Shown here piece by piece: positions 56,868-64,000 of a DNA stretch of 64,000 nt. Source of the stretch: Solen grandis (taxonomy: Eukaryota > Mollusca > Bivalvia > Adapedonta > Solenidae); contig CM037792.1 in the NCBI GenBank assembly GCA_021229015.1, positions 4,287,136 to 4,351,135 of the forward strand. The letters run 5' to 3'. The position numbers were made by a program, and so were the translations under genes. Positions within the stretch are counted from its first letter, which is position 1. Each line of letters starts with the position of its first letter. Under the pieces are notes generated by a model. That model did no database searches. It was not told the origin of the DNA and saw only the letters and a list, made by a program, of their open reading frames with translations.

Positions 56868-59634
56868 AAGCGACATGACACTACACCTACACATTGTCAT
56901 GACATCACACCGTATACAGGTAACATGAAAAAAACATCCACACATTATCGTAACATCACTCCGTATACAGATGGCATGACAACACACCAACGCATTATCG
57001 TGACATCACTCCGTATACAGGTGATATGACATCACACCCAAACATTATCGCGACATCACTCCGTATTAACATAAAACTACACCTACACATTATCGTGACA
57101 TCACTCCGTATACAGGTGAGATGACATCACACCCAAACATTATCGTGACATCACTCCGTATACAGGTGATATGACATCACACCCAAACATTATCGCGACA
57201 TCACGCCGTATACAGGTGACATGACATCACACCCACACATTATCGTGACATCATGCCGTATGCAGGTGAGATGACATCACACTCAAATAGTATCTTGACA
57301 TCATGCCGTATACAGGTGAGATGACATCACACTCAAATATTATCTTGACATCATGCCGTATACAGGTGACATGACATCACACTCAAATAGTATCGTGACA
57401 TCACTCCGTATACATGTGACATGACAACACACCCACACATTATCATGACATCACACCGTGTACATGTGACATGACAACACACCCACACACATTTATCGTG
57501 ACATCACTCCATATACATGTGACATGACAACACACCCACACATTATCGTGACATCACTCCGTATACATGTGACATGACAACACACCCACACATTATCATG
57601 ACATCACTCCGTATACATGTGACATGACAACACACCCACACATTATCTTGACATCACGCCGTATACATGTGACATGACAACACACCCACACATTATCTTG
57701 ACATCACGCCATATACAGGTGACATGACAACACACCCACACATTATCGTGACATCATGCCATATGCAGGTGAGATGACATCACACTCAAATAGTATCTTG
57801 ACATCATGTCGTATACAGGTGAGATGACAACACACCCACACATTATCTTGACATCACGCCATATACAGGTGACATGACAACACACCCACACATTATCTTG
57901 ACACCACTCCGTATACAGGTGACATGACAACACACCCACACATTATCGTGACATCACGCCGTATGCATGTGACATGACACCACACCCACAAATTATCGTG
58001 ACCTCACGCCGTATGCATGTGACATGACACCACACCCTTACATTATCGTGACATCATGCCGTATACATGTGACATGACAACACACCCACACATTATCGTG
58101 ACATCACTCCGTATACATGTGACATGACAACACACCCACACATTATTTTGACATCACGCCATATACAGGTGACATGACAACACACCCACACATTATCTTG
58201 ACATCATGCCGTATACAGGTGACATGACAACACACGCACACATTATCGTGACATCACACCGTATACATGTGACATGACAACACACCCACACACATTATTG
58301 TGACATCACTCCGTATACATGTGACATGACAACACACCCACACATTCTCATGACATCACGCCGTATACATGTGACATGACAACACACCCACACATTATCT
58401 TGACATCACGCCATATACAGGTGACATGACAACACACCCACACATTATCGTGACATCATGCCGTATGCAGGTGAGATGACATCACACTCAAATAGTATCT
58501 TGACATCATGTCGTATACAGGTGAGATGACATCACACTCAAATAGTATCGTGACATCACGCCGTATACAGGTGAGATGACAACACACCCACACATTATCG
58601 TGACATCACTCCGTATACATGTGACATGACAACACACCCACACATTATTGTGACACCACTCCGTATACAGGTGACATGACAACACACCCACACATTATCG
58701 TGACATCACGCCGTATGCATGTGACATGACACCACACCCACAAATTATCGTGACCTCACGCCGTATGCATGTGACATGACACCACACCCTTACATTATCG
58801 TGACATCATGCCGTATACATGTGACATGACAACACACCCACACATTATCGTGACATCACGCCGTGTACATGTGACATGACAACACACCCACACACATTAT
58901 CGTGACATCACTCCATATACATGTGACAAGACAACACACCCACACATTATCGTGACATCACTCCGTATACATGTGACATGACAACACACCCACACATTCT
59001 CATGAAATCACTCCGTATATATGTGACATGACAACACACCCACACATTATCTTGACATCACGCCGTATACATGTGACATGACAACACACCCACACATTAT
59101 CGTGACATCACTCCGTATACAGGTGACATGACAACACACGCACACATTATCGTGACATCACACCGTATACATGTGACATGACAACACACCCACACACATT
59201 ATTGTGACATCACTCCGTATACAGGTGACATGACAACACACCCACACATTATCGTGACATCACGCCGTATACAGGTGACATGACAACACACCCACACATT
59301 ATCGTGACATCACTCCGTATACATGTGACATGACAACACACCCACACATTATCGTGACATCACGCCGTATACAGGTGACATGACATCACACCCACACATT
59401 ATCGTGACATCACTCCGTATACAGGTGACATGAAAAACACCTACATATTATCGTAACATCACGCCGTATACAGGTGACATGACACCACACCAACACATTA
59501 TCGTGACATCACTCCGTATACAGGTGACATGACACCACGCCAACACATTATCGTGACATCACTCCGTATACAGGTGACATGAAAAACACCTACATATTAT
59601 CGTAACATCACACCGTATACAAGTGACATGACAT
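56868..59634 (+). repeat. 50-bp satellite array, left block, about 55 units
   Basis: Unit: GACATGACAACACACCCACA-CATTATCGTGACATCACTCC-GTATACAGGT, period 50 (52 where CACACACATT is extended). Edges are more degenerate than the middle. Frequent variants: ACATGT for ACAGGT, ACTCAAATAGTATCTTG, and CACAAATTATCGTGACCTC. Variants recur together about 750 bases apart (57950-58030 and 58700-58790), so a multi-unit block was duplicated. Confidence 0.97.
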
Positions 59635-59639
59635 TATTG

Positions 59640-60190
59640 TTGACAGACTAGAACAGCAGATAATACTTAGTGAATCAGAGCGCCTGAAAGGTTCGCAACG
59701 AATATTAGGTATGCCGGAAACTGAAAATGACAATCAAGGAATACATAATCTTGTTTCTGATAAGGTACTATCGGTGGCTGAGAGAAATAATAATTTGAAT
59801 GAGAATCCCATTGAAAATGTCTGACGTGTTGGAAGGATAACAGATACGCCTAGAATGATTATTGTTAATTTCAAAAATCATGACGACAAATTTAAACTAT
59901 TTAAATACCGTGATGCTTTGATAAGGGAAGGAATACGCATTGCAAACGATCTATCATATATTCAGAGACAAAAGCTAAAACAAGTTAACGCGCACGGGTT
60001 ACAAGGGTACTTTAAAGGTAGCCAGTTGATTACTTACAGAAAGGACGATATGCCCAGGCGGGGAATGAAGGACACTCGAGTTACCAAGCAAGCATCTAGA
60101 CCAAGTTACGCGGCTGTAACCGCAACAAGCAACCCAACAGCCCGTGATGTGATTTCTCCTGAGGGTGACGAGAACAATCGGATGCCATAG
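59640..60190 (+). pseudogene. LINE 2 ORF1 remnant
   Basis: Starts DRLEQQIILSESERLKGSQ then ILGMPETENDNQG, and after a stop (TGA at about 59822) RVGRITDTPRMIIVNFKNHD, ending LITYRKDDMPRRG..; stop at 60188-60190. The I-x-G-x-P-E followed by R-x-G..PR-x-I-I-x-x-F order is that of the RNA-binding ORF1 protein of L1/Tx1-like elements. It binds element RNA as a chaperone in active relatives. Confidence 0.7.
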
Positions 60191-60223
60191 GGGGTAGGCC
60201 GAGGCCCAGTGAGAAGTATTTTG

Positions 60224-61251
60224 ATGATCTCTTGGAATATTGAAGGTTTTAGAACTTAATTAATTTCCTTTGATATACATATTTTCTTAAGTAAATATGA
60301 CATAATAAGTATTCAAGAAACTTGGGACTATGAGGATTGCATTTTCTGTGAAAGTACTTTGTGGGTTTCGAAAGATTTATTTGCAATGCTAAAAGATCAA
60401 TAGCTGGTGGTAGAGCGATGGGAGGTGTTATTGTATTTATAAAAAGTTCTATTGCAAAGTATTTTACTCACATTTGTAATGATTTTGAATATGGTGTCAT
60501 ATTAGAAATTGACAAATTACTATTTAATACTCGCAGGAATGTTTTGTTTGTATCATTGTATGTTCCTCCAGATAAGTCTCCGTTTTATGATAATAGAAAT
60601 GAGTCGTGTATTGATAGTTTGGAGAATATTCTCACAAGAAATCACTTGCTTAATAAACACTTGATATTGTGTGGAGATTTTAACGCCATAACAGGTACAC
60701 TCCCTGATTTCACAGATACCATCAATATAAATAATGTACCTGCATTTCAACAATTAGATGACATATTAGACACAGATCTACCAGAAAAACGAGAAAACGA
60801 TGACATGGTTGTAAATAAATTTGGCAGGGAACTCTTAAAATTTTGTAAGACCTTCTCATGTTTTGTTATAAATGGGAGAAATTTTAGTAAAGATAAATCT
60901 ATTATTAAAAAAAGCAAATATGTTACATTTATTAACCAAAATGGCAGCAGTACCATAGATTATTATATACTATCCAAGGATGTATTTCATCTAGCAATAG
61001 ACTTTCAAAGACTTGATAGAACTGAAAGCACCCATTTGCCAATTTCTCTAGAAGTTAAATCGGAAATGAAAACTCGGGAACCAGATAATGAAACTGAACA
61101 GGTAACATTTAGATTGAATAGCCATTCCAGACAAGATTATAGTAATATTGTAAAAGAGGGAGTGAATCACGGTTTATTGACAAAAATAGATGACATGTGT
61201 AGATCTAATGCGTTTGTTGACGATATAGTCATCTGGAATCCACTATTTTAA
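60224..61251 (+). pseudogene. LINE 2 endonuclease domain
   Basis: MISWNIEGFRT opens an AP-type endonuclease at 60224. A stop and frameshifts follow, with YDIISIQETWDYED in another frame (catalytic Glu of QET). From 60361 a long frame runs: GGRAMGGVIVFIKSS, LILCGDFNAITG (catalytic Asp/Asn present), SSTIDYYILSKDV and RTESTHLPISLEV. The last block is normally SDH; here the Asp is replaced by Thr, so a key residue is lost. Frame ends at 61251 and coding sense continues in another frame. Confidence 0.85.
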
Positions 61252-62010
61252 AATGCAGTGAAAGATTTAAATATATAAAGAAAAGGCGATTAAATATACC
61301 AAATAAGGCATGGTTCAGTTCAGAATGTAAAGGGGCTAAATCAGAAGCTAGAAAGGCACTGAATACCTACCGAACGGAGACTAATCTAAATAAATACTTG
61401 GAACTTAAAAGCAAATATAAGATTATATGTAAAAATCATAAAGCGCAATATGATAATAAGAAAATGTCAAGAATAAATAATATAAATGATGCAAAATCCT
61501 TCTGGCGGGAAATAAAAAGTTTAACTAGTTGCACCAGATCAGAACCATCCATTGATATAGATGTATGATACCAACATTTTATATCTTGGGTGGGAATCAT
61601 TTAATTTTGATAATAATGATTTAAATGAAAATTTGGATGATATTGAACACCAGTTATTTAATAGCTGCATTTCAGATGAAGAAGTAATGGATTGTGCAAA
61701 GAAAATAAAGATTAATAAAGCCAGTGGGGGCATTCTCTTACCACAATACCTAGTATATGCCATTGAGGCTTTATTGTCATATGTCCGTCTGATGTTTAAT
61801 AAAATCTTTATGACTGGTAATTTCCCCGAAAAATGGTCACATTCAGTCATTATACCAATTTACAAGAAAGGGGTAAAATCCGACCCAAATACCTATAGGG
61901 GTATCGCACTTAGTGACATACTGAGTAAATTATATGTTTCCGTTATAACAAGACGTTTAACATTTTATATTGAAGCTTATGGAAATATCACTGAGCGTCA
62001 AGCAAGTTTT
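61252..62010 (+). pseudogene. LINE 2 linker and N-terminal RT
   Basis: From 61254: ERFKYIKKRRLNIPNKAWFS, KYLELKSKYKIICKNHKAQY, DAKSFWREIKSL, up to a stop at about 61566. Another frame carries ISDEEVMDCAKKIKINKASG, NFPEKWSHSVIIPIYKKG, DPNTYRGIALSDILSKLYVS and YGNITERQASFR. These are RT blocks 0-2a; catalytic blocks A and C (xxDD) are absent because the sequence changes strand at about 62005. Confidence 0.85.
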
Positions 62011-62102
62011 CGTTTCTTCTGCAAATATTTGTTAACAACAGAATACAAAATAAAAGCATTATCAATGGTGCAATAGTCTGCTCTGAAACCTGCTTGACAC
62101 TC
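62006..62102 (-). pseudogene. inverted piece of LINE 2 RT
   Basis: The minus strand reads ECQAGFRADYCTIDNAFILY then SVVNKYLQKKRKL without a stop. This is the segment that should follow ITERQAGFR on the plus strand, so it is the next part of RT turned round. At its inner edge AAGTTTTCGT is shared by both readings. Confidence 0.8.
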
Positions 62103-62103
62103 A

Positions 62104-62944
62104 TACAGGTGACATGACATCACACTGACACATTATCGTGACATTACGCCGTATACAGGTGACATGACATCACACTGACACATTATCGTGACATCACGCC
62201 GTATACAGGTGACATGACATCACACTGACACATTATCGTGACATCACGCCGTAAACATGTGACATGACATCACAATGACACATTATCGTGACATCACGCC
62301 GTATACAGGTGACATGACATCACACTGACACATTATCGTGACATTACGCCTTAAACATGTGACATGACATCACACTGACACATTATCGTGACATCACGCC
62401 GTATACAGGTGACATGATATCACACTGACACATTATCGTGACATTACGCCGTAAACATGTGACATGACATCACACTGACACATTATCGTGACATCACGCC
62501 GTAAACATGTGACATGACATCACACTGACACATTATCGTGACATTACGCCGTAAACATGTGACATGACATCACACTGACACATTATCGTGACATCACGCC
62601 GTAAACATGTGACATGACATCACACTGACACATTATCGTGACATTACGCCGTATACAGGTGACATGACATCACACTGACACATTATCGTGACATTACGCC
62701 GTATACAGGTGACATGACATCACAATGACACATTATCGTGACATTACGCCGTAAACAAGTGACATGACATCACACTGACACATTATCGTGACATCACGCC
62801 GTATACAGGTGACATGACATCACACTGACACATTATCGTGACATTACGCCGTATACAGGTGACATGACACCACACCCACACATTATCGTAACATCATGTC
62901 GTATACATTAACGTGACATTACGTCGTATACAGGTGACATGACA

Positions 62945-62990
<46 letters not shown>

Positions 62991-63222
62991 TATCGTGACA
63001 TTACGCCGTATACAGGTGATATGACACTACACACACACATTATCGTGACATCACGCCGTATACAGGTGATATGACACACACACACACACACCACACATTA
63101 TCGTGACATTACGCCGTATACAGATCAACAACACACACACACACACACACACACACACATCATCGCTACATCAAGCCGTATACAGGTGACATGACACCCA
63201 CATATTATCGTAGCATTACGCC
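62104..63222 (+). repeat. 50-bp satellite array, right block, with CA microsatellites
   Basis: Unit: GACATGACATCACACTGACA-CATTATCGTGACATCACGCC-GTATACAGGT, period 50, about 15 regular units to 62870. It then becomes irregular, with (CA)n at 62947-62990, 63068-63090 and 63129-63160 replacing the CACACTGACACA portion. The right block has ACTGACAC and GTAAACATGT forms not seen on the left. Confidence 0.97.
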
Positions 63223-63261
63223 GACCGGCAAGTAATGGTAAAAAAGTTAATCTCACCTTAC

Positions 63262-63374
63262 CCCTTTTGAAAGATATATTTTTACATACATCGGCGGCTG
63301 TGATTTTAATGTTATACGATTTCATATGTAATGTACCACCACCAATACAGTCCCCGCCAGCCACATTTTCAGAA
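63262..63374 (-). other. candidate minus-strand internal exon, unidentified
   Basis: Possible acceptor TCTTTCTTTTAG, then SENVAGGDCIGGGTLHMKSY, NIKITAADVCKNISFKRG, then GTAAGG (or GTGAGA five bases on) as donor. Length 113 nt. The peptide is varied and stop-free, but I recognise no family and see no partner exon in the remaining 600 bases. Confidence 0.25.
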
Positions 63375-64000
63375 CTAAAAGAAAGATCACTAGAAACATA
63401 TATTTGATGGGAAGCTCAGCAGTAGGTATACGTAAGGATTTCCAAAGGGAATACCAAGCTGCCACGAAGATGAAAATATATATAGGCATAGGTTTGGGAA
63501 TACTTAACAAGAGCATAAAAGAATTTTTAAAAGATATTGAACGTTTTAGAGAGAGAGAGAGCAAAAGGTCTAGGAACTATCCGGTTATCTCTTGTATCAT
63601 GACAATTATCTATCACGCACTATGTAACAAAAATCAAATATTGATAGAGTTAATGTGTTTGTTAATCTCCTGGTACAGCGGTATTTTTTCAACCATCATC
63701 GCGGTGTCATTGCGATACTTGTAGTGCTACGGTATGGTACACATACATAAAGACGGTCTTACTTGATAACTCTAATGATTCTGTCACATAGCACCGGCTT
63801 CTGATATTATTGGGTTCATAGAATGACAATTATATCGTATTCTAACTATTTAGGCCCAATGGGCTCATACTGTTTGATTTAAATGACAAGCGGTGATAAT
63901 CTCTCCGTCCGCATTTTTTTTTCAGCCGTGTACTAAAAGTTACCGTCGTCTGCATATTAGTCCCATACCGATTGCAGCGTCCTCGTACCAGCCAGTGTCA
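63375..64000. other. no recognisable feature to window end
   Basis: A plus-strand open frame at 63404-63724 and an antisense frame overlap without recognisable motifs. (GA)n at 63548-63562. Nothing supported. Confidence 0.4.

Larger units (their letters stand above)
59633..62103 (+). mobile_element. LINE fragment inside the satellite (LINE 2 of this window)
   Basis: Contains ORF1 remnant, endonuclease and the first part of RT on the plus strand, then a short inverted RT piece. Both edges run directly into the same 50-bp satellite. 5' truncated in ORF1 and 3' truncated in RT; no 3' UTR or tail. Frameshifts separate the segments, so it is inactive. Confidence 0.85.

Noticed and set aside
55320..62103. 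Twin-priming as the cause of the two LINE inversions
   Set aside because: Twin priming leaves an inverted 5' part before a sense 3' part. Here the upstream part is in sense and the downstream part is inverted, with no 3' tail.
47101..63222. Regular 50-bp arrays as CRISPR-like loci
   Set aside because: Units are contiguous satellites without unique spacers, and the genome is eukaryotic.
1..64000. Endogenous retrovirus or other viral copy
   Set aside because: No gag-pol order, LTR pair, integrase or capsid motif was seen; all RT sequences are of non-LTR type.

Overview
This is a eukaryotic, AT-rich, intron-bearing window, most likely from a marine bivalve mollusc. The basis is the repeat landscape: non-autonomous elements whose 5' end reads like GGGCCATGATGGCCC..TCGCTCACCTG and whose 3' end is a hairpin closing in GGTGAGCTAAAAA, several tRNA-derived SINE families with GACGTTAAA-type tails, and degraded non-LTR retrotransposons. 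The species is not identifiable by reading. No prokaryotic operon, rRNA gene, CRISPR array or clear endogenous virus was seen. There is one 100-base assembly gap (15452-15551).

Layout. 1-10 kb: SINE copies, a 2.7-kb Helentron-like element with a 320-bp tandem core and a nested TTAA-flanked MITE, a degraded LINE on the minus strand (6.9-8.4 kb), a CT-microsatellite minisatellite and a second Helentron-like copy with a 145-bp core. 10.8-14.6 kb: a fairly well preserved 5'-truncated LINE (minus strand) interrupted by a 5'-truncated LINE of another family on the plus strand. 15-25 kb: element fragments, SINEs, foldbacks and minisatellites.

26-50.5 kb: the one convincing host gene, plus strand. 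It has four visible coding exons (26085-26555, 29824-31293, 38160-39592, 50090-50428) and introns of about 3.3, 6.9 and 10.5 kb. All junctions are phase 0. The product would be about 1.24 kDa x 100, i.e. roughly 1,240 residues, mostly charged and low complexity, ending in a compact, GC-richer, W/C/G-containing last exon. I do not recognise it. Exon 3 needs one extra A in a run of six to keep frame. The introns are packed with MITEs (two TTAA families, one copy nested in another), SINEs, a mariner-type MITE, microsatellites and a 13-copy 50-bp satellite whose every unit holds a small inverted repeat.

50.5-64 kb: Helentron/pearl-like 160-bp repeats, two SINEs, an L1-like relic whose downstream part is inverted, then about 4 kb of a second 50-bp satellite. 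That satellite is split by a 2.5-kb LINE fragment which itself ends in an inverted piece of its own reverse transcriptase region. The satellite differs in sequence on the two sides of the LINE and shows a higher-order period of about 0.75 kb on the left.

Apart from the host gene, the window is best read as transposon-dense intergenic and intronic DNA. The elements do not form a pathway; their value is as a record of nested insertion, satellite expansion and inversion.
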